Notes: a model not told the origin generated them from the letters alone. 42,687 nt of DNA from Thermoplasmata archaeon (GCA_021794355.1 JAJYRA010000010.1:1-42687), one strand, 5' to 3'. Shown: positions 26,220-33,925, numbered from the stretch's first letter. Numbers and translations: made by a program.

Positions 26220-26447
26220 ATGAATAAGCTTACCACTATCTCTGCGAAAATTTCGGAAGAAGAAAGGGAAGAGATCAAAAAACTCAAACTAAATCCCACT
26301 GAAATTATCAGGAAGGCAGTGCAAGAAGAAATAAGGAGAGCCAAGAATGAGGAGCTGATTAAGAAAATGACTATTGTTAGACCTTTAATTTCGAAATTGA
26401 AGATGAACGAAATAATATCTGATATTCGGGAGGATAGGGATAGATGA
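26220..26447 (+). CDS. vapB: VapB-type antitoxin
   Basis: 75 residues. The N-terminus MNKLTTISAKISEEEREEIK followed by KLNPTEIIRKAVQEEI is the ribbon-helix-helix pattern of archaeal VapB; the charged tail ending SDIREDRDR would bind the toxin. ATGA overlap with the toxin gene. Intact, unlike three other antitoxins in the window. Confidence 0.82.
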   Translation: MNKLTTISAKISEEEREEIKKLKLNPTEIIRKAVQEEIRRAKNEELIKKMTIVRPLISKLKMNEIISDIREDRDR

Positions 26448-26830
26448 ACATACTTGACGCTTCGGCAATTTTTAATCTCTTTCAGAATGGTAAGTATAGT
26501 ATTTTAGTTGCGGGAGCAACGATTCCCCTATCTAGGTACGAAATTGGAAACATTTTGTGGAAGAGTCACAAAATTAGGGGTAGGCTTACAAAAGAGGAGG
26601 CAGTAGAATCTGGAACTGTTCTATTTGAATTGCTTGATTCTATGAAGCTTATTTCGCCATCTTCTGACACAACTTTGAGTTTATCGTTGGAAGAAGGGCT
26701 GACATTCTATGATTCATCCTATCTCGTTTCAGCTATGGAAACAGGATATGATCTGGTCACGGACGACGCGAAATTACACAAGGTTGCAAGTTTGAAAGTT
26801 CCTGTAAGAACAAGTTTAGATCTGAAGTGA
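26444..26830 (+). CDS. vapC: VapC PIN-domain toxin
   Basis: 128 residues with the full PIN acidic set: D5 (ILDASAIFNL), E33 (RYEIGNILWK), D90 (LTFYDSSYLVSA) and D107/D108 (LVTDDAKL). Predicted RNA-cutting toxin with bound metal. Coupled to the antitoxin, downstream of an IS relic and 58 bases upstream of repeat copy 5. Confidence 0.87.
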   Translation: MNILDASAIFNLFQNGKYSILVAGATIPLSRYEIGNILWKSHKIRGRLTKEEAVESGTVLFELLDSMKLISPSSDTTLSLSLEEGLTFYDSSYLVSAMETGYDLVTDDAKLHKVASLKVPVRTSLDLK

Positions 26831-26887
26831 CCCGCAGTACGCGGTCTTTACCTAAAATATACTCTTTCATAATGGAACCAGTGAACT

Positions 26888-26921
26888 GGTCGGGATTTGA
26901 TTAATTTTTTAAGGGAATACT
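26888..26921 (+). repeat. 34-nt repeat, copy 5 (left end of island)
   Basis: Begins GGTCGGGATTTGATTAA and ends TTAAGGGAATACT. It matches copy 6 at 33 of 34 positions by eye. It sits between the convergent vapC and island genes. Confidence 0.85.
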
Positions 26922-26934
26922 GCAATCCAAAAAT

Positions 26935-27399
26935 CTACTCCAGTAATTCTCTAAGAAGTTTAACACCAAAATATGTTAAGGTGCCAACTCCCGCACCTGA
27001 AGCAACAGTTACAATAGCAGATTCCAGAAGTGGATGTTCAGAAGTGTACTTAACGTTGTCATAGTGTGCCTTACCTGACCCATAGCCCGATATAATGGCA
27101 GCAGCAAGACCAGCCAGCACTTCTGGGGAATCCTCTATCAAATGCCCTATGGGATCATAACTTGGATCGACCTGATCTCTATGAACTTCATAATGGTCAT
27201 GGTACTCCTTAACGTGCATGCTTTCAGTACCATTGATCCTTTTTCTCACATCTCTTATTTGGGATTCTGGTTCTCCAATGGATTCTTTGAAACCGTCATA
27301 AATACTCGGTAATGGCACCGCAGATTTCTTGATTGCTATGCTCTTGTGATAATCCATCTCGTCAAGTCTTGATTTAATTCTATTCCAGCTATAGTTCAT
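26935..27399 (-). CDS. Unknown protein with C-terminal hydrophobic hairpin
   Basis: I do not recognise this 154-residue protein. The N-terminal ~95 residues are polar with a His-rich stretch (HVKEYHDHYEVHRD). The C-terminus has two hydrophobic glycine-rich segments (VLAGLAAAIISGYGSGKA and AIVTVASGAGVGTLTYFG). Its ATG overlaps the stop of the zinc-ribbon gene (ATGA), so the two are co-translated. The combination is reminiscent of small plasmid or virus membrane proteins. Confidence 0.6.
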   Translation of the reverse strand: MNYSWNRIKSRLDEMDYHKSIAIKKSAVPLPSIYDGFKESIGEPESQIRDVRKRINGTESMHVKEYHDHYEVHRDQVDPSYDPIGHLIEDSPEVLAGLAAAIISGYGSGKAHYDNVKYTSEHPLLESAIVTVASGAGVGTLTYFGVKLLRELLE

Positions 27400-27695
27400 T
27401 TGTCATCTTCCTCCATTGTATTCAACCACCAAAGTAGTGCAGTGAGTCCTGCACCTATTACTGCCCCTAAAGCCAAAGTGCCTCCAAGACCAAGCTTAAT
27501 TCCTTCTTGACTGTATCCACAATTGTGGCACTCCCAATGTTCAGTCGTAACGGAGATTCCGGGCATTTTCTTACCACATTTCGGACATGGTACGGGCAGT
27601 TTTTCAACTTGAATTATGCCATTTCTTAGTAATCTGTCTTGTGTTTTCTTAAGAAGCAAGTCTTCGCTGTTATCCAATCGCACAGTTCTAGTCAT
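27396..27695 (-). CDS. Zinc-ribbon protein with one membrane helix
   Basis: 99 residues. CPKCGKK ... ECHNCGY gives a four-Cys zinc ribbon (about 37-61), followed by a glycine-rich membrane helix (LGGTLALGAVIGAGLTALLWW) and an acidic tail. The N-terminal part is basic. Role unknown; probably membrane-anchored with the ribbon in the cytoplasm. It heads a two-gene unit behind a palindromic promoter. Confidence 0.7.
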   Translation of the reverse strand: MTRTVRLDNSEDLLLKKTQDRLLRNGIIQVEKLPVPCPKCGKKMPGISVTTEHWECHNCGYSQEGIKLGLGGTLALGAVIGAGLTALLWWLNTMEEDDK

Positions 27696-27712
27696 ACGTC
27701 TATATTACTTCA

Positions 27713-27728
27713 AAGTATAAAAATACTT
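27713..27728 (-). promoter_or_regulatory. Perfect palindrome overlapping a TATA box
   Basis: AAGTAT-AAAA-ATACTT, 16 bases, about 18 bases upstream of the zinc-ribbon gene start. It resembles the GAGTAT-N8-ATACTT site before the DUF234 ATPase gene. The centre doubles as the TATA element. Confidence 0.55.
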
Positions 27729-27797
27729 ACAGTGAACTTGCATTTACACGGTGATCCGCATTTCGCATCGGTATGTGTTCTCATCAACAACTAACAA

Positions 27798-28106
27798 TCA
27801 AATACCCTCCTTCTTTGTAGGAACCGGTGTCGCAGGCTTCATGTTTCTTCCGAGATGAACTCCATAAAAGATCACCAAGAGAAAATTTATGAGCGTTACG
27901 GTCTCGGGATACAACGGACTAACTCTGAGAATTTCGGGGAGAAGCCATACGAACAAAATGAGAGATACGGCTGAGGCTAAACCGTTGGCCATAACTATAC
28001 TGTCGGATATATGACATTTTGGCACAAGATGGGGAAATTTATAGAAATACACGAAAGAAAGAAGAAGAATTATGAGGTATCCAATCCATAAATACAAAAG
28101 GTCCAT
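27798..28106 (-). CDS. Small membrane protein, three to four spans
   Basis: 102 residues with hydrophobic segments at about 2-22, 37-57 and 66-86, and a basic proline-rich tail (KPATPVPTKKEGI). Family unknown. It follows the glycine-rich small gene at 28115 by 8 bases, so the two probably form one unit. Confidence 0.6.
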   Translation of the reverse strand: MDLLYLWIGYLIILLLSFVYFYKFPHLVPKCHISDSIVMANGLASAVSLILFVWLLPEILRVSPLYPETVTLINFLLVIFYGVHLGRNMKPATPVPTKKEGI

Positions 28107-28114
28107 TCAATTAC

Positions 28115-28261
28115 CTACGAACTGTTGAATTTGTCGACGTTTTCCTTCTCTGCTGATGCGCTAATGGTTCCACCCAACACCGCCCCTAATATGCCTAAGA
28201 TTGGATCAAGTAAGAAGAGGAGACCACCAATTGCCGCGCCTGCCAAGGAGGCACTTCCCAT
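28115..28261 (-). CDS. Small glycine-rich membrane protein
   Basis: 48 residues from ATG 28261: MGSASLAGAAIGGLLFLLDP then a second glycine-rich helix and a charged tail AEKENVDKFNSS. The same frame stays open upstream to a stop, adding ACPRGNSNWYSNREVFAE without a start codon. The layout is like the zinc-ribbon protein at 27396, so the N-terminus may have been lost or the true start is unusual. It is too short for ordinary gene finding. Confidence 0.45.
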   Translation of the reverse strand: MGSASLAGAAIGGLLFLLDPILGILGAVLGGTISASAEKENVDKFNSS

Positions 28262-28530
28262 TTCAGCAAATACTTCTCGGTTTGAATACCAATTTGAGTT
28301 TCCCCTGGGACAAGCCAGATTGAAAGTTTAGGTTATGTCGGACCGCACTTTAGGAATAGGTGCTTGAAGGTTTATGTAAACTTTCTCTTGCCCATGCGTC
28401 TTACACCAAACAAAAAATTTCATCATTCCCCCTCAAATTAGCTTGTGATGGTATAGTCTTGTTTATAGTGGTAATTAGTTATGAAGGTATAACAATTTTC
28501 GCCTACCTTTTTCCAAAAGGTATGGTCGCA

Positions 28531-28578
28531 GTGCCGTGTAATTGTCCTCTCTGAACAATTGAAGAGACAGCACGGCAC
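28531..28578. other. Long imperfect hairpin
   Basis: GTGCCGTG (28531-28538) pairs with CACGGCAC (28571-28578). Inside, TGTC-c-TCT pairs with AGAGACA, or alternatively AATTGT with ACAATT, so two inner folds compete. Could be an RNA element or the end of a mobile element. Confidence 0.5.
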
Positions 28579-28606
28579 GAGAACCCCTCATATTGCTGTA
28601 ATTCTG

Positions 28607-28776
28607 CACTGAGCGAAGCAAATGAGGGGCTCTTCGAAGAAGAGCGCGAGACGTAAATCAAAAGAGGGGTGGATTGCGCAAGCAAGATGGGGTGAATTTT
28701 GATTGGAGGCGAAGCATAGGGCACATAGTAATTGGCGAAGGCTCAAAGAGGGGTGGCTGAAAGTCGGGGTGAATTT
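28607..28776. repeat. GC-rich region with degenerate repeats and a hairpin
   Basis: GCTCTTC-GAA-GAAGAGC (28629-28645) is a perfect hairpin. AAAGAGGGGTGG is followed by GGGGTGAATTT twice (28660-28699 and 28745-28775, different spacers). GCGAAGC/GGCGAAG motifs recur at 28612, 28709 and 28734. Base use is clearly unlike the surroundings. No convincing protein is encoded on either strand. Confidence 0.5.
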
Positions 28777-28820
28777 AAGCCTGAACTTGGCTTTCTCAAT
28801 AACCGTCACCGCAAGTTGAC

Positions 28821-29462
28821 CTATGAACTTAGCCTCCTGATTTCGTTCTTTATCTCATCTATTACTTCGGTGTTGTAGATTACCTTTTTACCATTATCTT
28901 TGATCGTTATTACGTAGAAAACTCTACCGCCATGTTTCGTACGAAATCTCTCATGCGTTTTTTCTTGTAACCCTCTCTCTTTGAAAATCTCAGGAATGTG
29001 GGAAACGCCGTATGCAGGTTTTATTTGTAATCCAACGAATTTGTCATTCACTTTGATATAAAAGTCGACATTATACAATCTGTCCCATAGGTCTGGGGCA
29101 GGCTCTATTTTAACATTCAAAATATCCTGTAGTTGTCCATATATTGTTTGTCTTTCAGTAGTGTATCCGTCAAAAGTTCTGTTAATCACAAGGTCAATTA
29201 TGTAGTTTATACAATCATCTTCTGTTATATCGGCTATTTCAGCCTCCAACACTTCCGTTATCTTAACATACAACTTTCTGCCTAAATCAACTAAATGTTC
29301 TTTCGGTTTAACGTTTTTATAGTAATATTCTTCCCATTCATGTTCACTTCTGGGAGCACATTTTCTTATTTCTTCAGCAACTCTTCCAACGTTACGAGAA
29401 AAATTAAGCTGGAATCTGTTCGTGGCACTGTTTAATATCCATTCCTTAGGCATGTTGCACAT
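28821..29462 (-). CDS. MjaI-like type II restriction endonuclease
   Basis: 213 residues matching the MjaI endonuclease family: an N-terminal KEWILNSATNRFQLNFSRNV and PRSEHEWEEYYYKNVKP block, then a catalytic core VDFYIKVND ... VGLQIKPAYG (D133, Q146, K148), a PD-(D/E)xK variant with Gln. MjaI cuts CTAG, so that site is a reasonable guess. The gene overlaps the 3' end of the methyltransferase by 17 bases. It appears complete. Confidence 0.78.
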   Translation of the reverse strand: MCNMPKEWILNSATNRFQLNFSRNVGRVAEEIRKCAPRSEHEWEEYYYKNVKPKEHLVDLGRKLYVKITEVLEAEIADITEDDCINYIIDLVINRTFDGYTTERQTIYGQLQDILNVKIEPAPDLWDRLYNVDFYIKVNDKFVGLQIKPAYGVSHIPEIFKERGLQEKTHERFRTKHGGRVFYVITIKDNGKKVIYNTEVIDEIKNEIRRLSS

Positions 29463-30699
29463 CCTCCAATTTTATATTAGCAAAGACCTCTCTATACCTA
29501 AAATTATAAGGGGCAATTTCCCCTATCCCTTTTTTTAGTAGTTCCTTATTTAAGAAAATTTTGTTCTTCAAAAATACATAGGCAGAGATGGTATCACCTT
29601 CAGGGGTAAACTGTGGATCGAATTTTAAGAATACCTGTTTACCCTTAGCATACTCTTCCAGGTATTTTATAGCCTCATTTTTTTTGGAAGGGGGAATGCT
29701 AACACCTAGAAATTTTACCATTAAACCCGTGTCCAACTTAATCAAATTTTCTTTCAAAATCTCTCCAACTTTGTAAAGTCTTTCGCCTTCAAATTTGAAT
29801 TTGTCAGGGGATATTACAGGTTCAGCATCTTGAATAGTTGGGGAATAATCATCACCTGCAAAGAAACTAACTACCTTCTCTCTACGAACTATTTCAATTT
29901 TATTATCGTCAAATAGCTTTGGACTATCTATACCGACTTTCTTTTTAATTGTGGGCAAAAATTCCTGATTAATTTCGTAGCCAATTGAGTTTCTATTAAG
30001 GTCAAGAGCAACCTTAGAAGTAGTCCCACTACCCAAAAATGGGTCCAATACCGTATCTCCTACAAAACTGAACATCTTAATTAGTCTTTTTGGCAATTCT
30101 TCTGGGAACATAGCCTGATGATCAATCTGTCTTTCACCTGAGAATGCCCAATGACCATTGAAATATTCTTTCCACTCCTCTTTCGAAAGTTTCGATTCTT
30201 CCTTCATTTTCATTGATATATCGTTTCTCCTTCCCTGCTTCTTAAATATCAATATAAATTCATAATCTATCTCTATTAACCCATTTGGAGGGTAAGGATA
30301 TGAGCCCATCACATTAGCTCCACCTGTGGTATTCATTGTTGTTTTCTTCTGCCAAATTATAGACCCCATATAGTCAAAACCTATCTTTTCACATTGAGAT
30401 ATAAATTCCGAATGGAGAGGGGCAATCTTGTATCTTCCATAAACTATACTTCTCAGAAATTGGTCACCAATATTTATGCAAAGTCTCGATCCAGGTGCTA
30501 AAACTCTGTAGGTCTCTTTCCACACTGAATACAAGTCTTTCAAATATTGATGGAGGGTTTGGTCGTATCCTATTTGTCCAGTTACACCGTAGTCCTTGAT
30601 GCTCCAGTATGGTGGAGAAGTAATCACCATTTGAACACTCTCATTTTTAACTTCCTTCATATCGCGTGCATCAGCAATTATAATTTTATGTTCCGTCAT
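29446..30699 (-). CDS. Beta-class DNA methyltransferase with SNase-like C-terminal domain
   Basis: 417 residues. The catalytic motif TSPPYW (27-32) precedes the SAM motif DPFLGSGTT (219-227), the order of beta-class amino methyltransferases; TSPPY favours N4-cytosine. Residues ~300-410 form a staphylococcal-nuclease-like OB domain (LMVKFLGVSIPP, AKGKQVFLKFDPQFTPEGD, LNKELLKKGIG). Its catalytic Arg, Glu and Arg positions are not conserved, so it is probably a binding module. It would protect the host from the neighbouring endonuclease. First gene of the pair. Confidence 0.82.
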   Translation of the reverse strand: MTEHKIIIADARDMKEVKNESVQMVITSPPYWSIKDYGVTGQIGYDQTLHQYLKDLYSVWKETYRVLAPGSRLCINIGDQFLRSIVYGRYKIAPLHSEFISQCEKIGFDYMGSIIWQKKTTMNTTGGANVMGSYPYPPNGLIEIDYEFILIFKKQGRRNDISMKMKEESKLSKEEWKEYFNGHWAFSGERQIDHQAMFPEELPKRLIKMFSFVGDTVLDPFLGSGTTSKVALDLNRNSIGYEINQEFLPTIKKKVGIDSPKLFDDNKIEIVRREKVVSFFAGDDYSPTIQDAEPVISPDKFKFEGERLYKVGEILKENLIKLDTGLMVKFLGVSIPPSKKNEAIKYLEEYAKGKQVFLKFDPQFTPEGDTISAYVFLKNKIFLNKELLKKGIGEIAPYNFRYREVFANIKLEDVQHA

Positions 30700-30754
30700 A
30701 AATTGATTTCACCTATTCTTGTAATTTTCTCGCTCTCCATTTTAATCCCATCTA

Positions 30755-31227
30755 TCATAGCCTCTTTTTAAGCTCTCCAGATACAATAGTCGCATCCGAT
30801 AATAATATTTGTGACTCCATTGTATAATATCCGCCTATCTTCTTCTTGATGAGTGTGATGGGACCCAAATTCTGAAGGTAGTTCACGCTCTGAAAGAAAG
30901 TGGACTTGCTCACTCCCCTGAGGAACATGTTGCCTGACGCTGAAACCTCGGAATATGCCTAGTTCGTATCCTGATTCTTGATCAGGGCTGCTAATATCAG
31001 CAGATCACGATCTCCAAGGTTCTTCAGTGTTTCGCCTTCCACTTCCACATGGGCCTGCTTCGGGCAGTTCTTACGGATTCATCGTCCCACCCGTTCAATC
31101 TGCCGATAATCTCAAGGGCCTTGATGTCTATCCTTGCGTCGCTTCTGTAGTCACTAATCAGCATTGTGGATAATATCAACTCAAGAGAATCTTTGTCGTA
31201 TTTTTTAATGGGTTTCTCTGACCTCAT
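30755..31227 (-). pseudogene. Orc1/Cdc6 C-terminal remnant
   Basis: From 31227 the frame reads DARIDIKALEIIGRLNGWDD, then shifts near 31070 into QAHVEVEGETLKNLGDRDLL, meets TAG at 30961-30959, and continues AYSEVSASGNMFLRGVSKST to a winged-helix end and TGA 30755. This is the lid-helix plus winged-helix pattern of archaeal Orc1/Cdc6 initiators. The whole AAA+ ATPase part is missing. It suggests a former replicon (plasmid or virus) carrying the restriction system next to it. Confidence 0.6.
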
Positions 31228-31418
31228 TTTAGAATTTTCCTATTAGGTCTACACTCTGTTCGAGGAAAACGATGCGATTAAACTGCACCGAATTCTTGAC
31301 ACTCCCGTCATTCGCATCCTTGTACCAGTAGACCTTCTTAGCCAATCCAATAGTGTTTGATTTGTTATGTCTTTGAATGTGACACTCTAAAGCAGATTTC
31401 AAAAATCCAGAGTGGACC
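31228..31418 (-). other. Short coding relic
   Basis: On the minus strand a ~46-codon open run (LAKKVYWYKDANDGSVKNSV and on to GKF) ends just before the orc1 remnant. No start codon and no family I can name. Confidence 0.3.
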
Positions 31419-31452
31419 GGTCGGGATTTGCTTAATTTTTTAAGGGAATACT
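31419..31452 (+). repeat. 34-nt repeat, copy 6 (right end of island)
   Basis: Begins GGTCGGGATTTGCTTAA and ends TTAAGGGAATACT; one base different from copy 5, 4.5 kb away in the same orientation. Confidence 0.85.
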
Positions 31453-31530
31453 ACCCGGAAGATATTGCCAAATAAATCCAGACAATGCCCATTGGGTATG
31501 GCACAGATCCAGAAAGGAATATACTCTACG

Positions 31531-31663
31531 GATGATTTCTAATAACCGTAAAAATGGAATCTTTCAATTCATTGACTCTTGATGGAAAAGGCGTATCCGT
31601 CTGTGTTGGGGGGAACCTATCAAGTTAGGGTTCTCTAGGATACTGGGGGTTTTAGAAATCATC
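31531..31663. repeat. 133-base element with 12-base inverted ends
   Basis: GATGATTTCTAA (31531-31542) and TTAGAAATCATC (31652-31663) are exact inverted repeats around about 109 bases without a gene. Size and structure are like a miniature transposable element, though no second copy is in the window. Confidence 0.45.
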
Positions 31664-31684
31664 TATGGACATTCCATCAACTGC

Positions 31685-32270
31685 TTATTTCATTTCGTAA
31701 TCATACGTAATTACTGTTCCTTTCCTTAGGCCAAGTTTTGTTGCAGTCTCTACAAGCACCCTGATCTCCTTGGATCTGGTACCCTAGGAAGGGACATCGT
31801 ACGAAACCCGTATAAGTTCGGGTGCTTTCCCTCCAACAATGAAATCTACCTCTTTCCCAAATTTAAGCCTGAGATAGTCCATACTATCAGAAGCTCGTTT
31901 TCTCCTCAGTAATTCCAGAAAAACTGCGTCCTCCAAAGTTCTACCTTTGCCTATGTCAGAGAAAGAGCCTGGAAATACCAATGTCGATCACGTAGGGTTT
32001 CGTCTGCTCAGATATATACTTTTTCACGCTTTTTTCGTATTGCTCCAGTGAACTGACAAAAAAGACAGATTGCGCATATTCGAGGAACCTTAAAATAGTC
32101 ACTCTACTTATTCTCATTGCTGGGCTTTGGAAGTAATTGAAAGACCTCTTCGAACTGAAATATGCGGCATAATTGCTTGAAATGATCCTGAGAAAAACTT
32201 TCAGCTCTTTCACTTCTCTGACTTTGTAACTTAGCATCATGTCCTTGAAGAAAATCGCATCAAAGTGATC
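31685..32270 (-). pseudogene. Broken DUF4143-type ATPase gene (C-terminal part)
   Basis: The frame from 32270 carries REVKELKVFLRIISSNYAAY and SFNYFQSPAMRISRVTILRF, then shifts near 31970 into LEDAVFLELLRRKRASDSMD and FGKEVDFIVGGKAPELIRVS, passes TAG at about 31783, and ends at TAA 31685. This is the C-terminal DUF4143 domain of AAA_14 proteins, including the nuclease-like GKEVDFIV strand. The N-terminal ATPase is absent. At least one frameshift and one nonsense codon. Confidence 0.7.
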
Positions 32271-32323
32271 TCAAGCTAGAATTTGTATTTAGTTGGTTTA
32301 TAATTTCCTTAATCCTCATCTCA

Positions 32324-32572
32324 TCAACGTCGATCTTTCACCGATATATACGCATCATCGATCCTGCTGTAACCACACAAATCAAAATCTCTCTTGAGGA
32401 TCCTTGAAAGTATTTCCTGATGAAGGCCACTTCGTCTCTTGAGGGCATTAAACCTGATTCCTTCCTTTTCACTGCATATTATTTTGCAGACAAGTTTTTC
32501 CCGTTCGGTTAATGTGTCATTAGGGATACAATCATCCATGGAATTCACCATAGGGTAAAATTTAGTCTTCAT
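32324..32572 (-). CDS. Small winged-helix protein
   Basis: 82 residues with LTEREKLVCKIICSEKEGIR and FNALKRRSGLHQEILSRILK, a winged-helix DNA-binding pattern without an evident ligand domain. ATG 32572 lies 11 bases inside the end of the upstream Cys-rich gene, so the two are coupled. It may regulate this small operon, perhaps in response to the Cys-rich partner. Family not pinned down. Confidence 0.6.
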   Translation of the reverse strand: MKTKFYPMVNSMDDCIPNDTLTEREKLVCKIICSEKEGIRFNALKRRSGLHQEILSRILKRDFDLCGYSRIDDAYISVKDRR

Positions 32573-32858
32573 CCTTTATGCAGTCGCACTGCCTTATCCT
32601 TTCCTTCATTTCATGCTCAGTAATGCCATCACCAATGATGTTTATGTCAACATTGCCATCTTTTCCTGAAACATATAAATCGGCCACCTTCTCAAAGAAT
32701 TGTGGTCCACAGCAGCTGTTATTTCCCTTGCGGCATTCCCCAGTCATATCAACAACCTTATCCACCGTTGTTTCAGGGTCAGTTATTTTCACTACCACCT
32801 TGCCGCATTCCTGTTTAACTGTTGCATTCCTTATACTTCTTAATTTCAAGCTCAACAC
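32562..32858 (-). CDS. Small cysteine-rich protein of unknown function
   Basis: 98 residues from GTG 32858. Cys at 18, 42, 48, 49, 91 and 93 (GECRKGNNSCCGPQFF and RQCDCIKDED) suggest metal or Fe-S binding. The remaining sequence is a mixed alpha/beta pattern. A TATA-like AATAAATA lies about 25 bases upstream, so the message is nearly leaderless. Coupled with a winged-helix gene downstream and near a ChrB-domain gene, so a metal-stress role is plausible but unproven. Confidence 0.6.
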   Translation of the reverse strand: MLSLKLRSIRNATVKQECGKVVVKITDPETTVDKVVDMTGECRKGNNSCCGPQFFEKVADLYVSGKDGNVDINIIGDGITEHEMKERIRQCDCIKDED

Positions 32859-33002
32859 CCCTATCTATTATGCCTTGAAGGTATTTATTGACCACTTTTT
32901 GAATTTTGGTGAAATCAGTATCCTCCACCTGAGAATCCATGGATTTTATTGAAACCTCTTTGAGCACAATTACTTAATTTTGTTCCCTAAAATTGCACAG
33001 GC

Positions 33003-33470
33003 TCACTTGCCTGAGTGCTCCAGTTTTCCGTCTTTTTCCAATCTCCATTTGCAGTAGGCGTATAATGCATCATACAGGGGAAATTGCAATTTCATGTTCT
33101 CATGGTCGTCCTTAGCTATTCTTCTGAATCCAAGAGCTGCTGCTTCGAGACCTGGTCCCTCTGGCTTTGCATCCGGGGGTTCCGCATCTGCCGATCTGAC
33201 AATCTTTGCCAATTCAAGAAGTGCAGGGTCTTTGAGGGTGTACTTTTTTATGATGGCATCAAAACTCACGTATTCATAACCATTTTCCTCGTAATGCATC
33301 AATTCTGCTCCCGGAGTATCGAAGGGTGTTGCATTATTTTTCTTAGCGTATTCCATCACCTCTTGAGCAGGAACAAAAAAGAACTGGGCATCCTTATCCA
33401 CAAATCTGGAAATCACCCAGGGGCACGCAATCCTATCCACTTTTGCTTTCTCTCTAGTAACCCATCGCAT
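33003..33470 (-). CDS. ChrB C-terminal domain protein (chromate resistance family)
   Basis: 155 residues, almost entirely the ChrB C-terminal domain: WVTREKAKVDRIACPWVISR at the start, FVPAQEVMEYAKKNNATPFD, LELAKIVRSADAEPPDA, and KDDHENMKLQFPLYDALYAY at the end. In ChrB this domain is linked to chromate resistance and regulation. The N-terminal ChrB domain and the ChrA transporter are absent here. A TATA-like CTTATAAATA lies upstream on the minus strand. Its stand-alone role is unknown. Confidence 0.85.
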   Translation of the reverse strand: MRWVTREKAKVDRIACPWVISRFVDKDAQFFFVPAQEVMEYAKKNNATPFDTPGAELMHYEENGYEYVSFDAIIKKYTLKDPALLELAKIVRSADAEPPDAKPEGPGLEAAALGFRRIAKDDHENMKLQFPLYDALYAYCKWRLEKDGKLEHSGK

Positions 33471-33916
33471 AGTAGTTCATCCACTTAGGTAGTAGTCGTA
33501 TATGTATTTATAAGTTTCATTACCTATTAATGGCGAAGAAGGATTTCTGGAATCCGAGAAATTAACCGTCCATGGGAAATTGAACCAGATGCCGTGAGAA
33601 CAGGTATATTTGGTCATTCATCATAGAATCAGTGATGGATGTTTGCAGAATGATTAAAGTGCATATTGTTAATAGATTGAACTATTTCACTCATCCCATA
33701 ATAAACGATTGAGTTAAAGCAACCAATTTAAGGCCTCACTCATGGAAAAAAGGGCATTCGGTTATGGGAATAGGAAATGCCTGAAGAACGGCATATATTT
33801 TAGATGCGGTAACTTGGAGTTTTAACCATGAACCTGCATGAAAGTGTGATGGCCAAAAAAATTATTCGAAGATAAAGTCAAATAAATTCGTTGTTAACTA
33901 AAGATTTGCTTGAAAT
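33471..33916. other. Divergent promoter region, no gene recognised
   Basis: About 450 bases between the ChrB-like gene and the MFS gene. It holds the minus-strand TATA box near 33506-33515 and a repeated TAGTAGT either side of the ChrB-gene transcript start (33474 and 33493). The remainder shows no gene. Confidence 0.4.
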
Positions 33917-33925
33917 GTTTATATA
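33917..33925 (+). promoter_or_regulatory. TATA box of the MFS gene
   Basis: GTTTATATA, about 25 bases before ATG 33949; it lies inside the longer upstream frame and therefore excludes the start at 33910. Confidence 0.55.

Noticed and set aside
28588-28809. Minus-strand open frames of 73 codons across the GC-rich block
   Set aside because: They follow from the skewed, repetitive composition; the residues show no protein pattern and the DNA is hairpin-rich.
15407-31452. Reading the 34-nt repeats as a CRISPR array
   Set aside because: Spacing is 0.8 to 7 kb with genes between, copies are diverged, and there are no cas genes or regular spacers.
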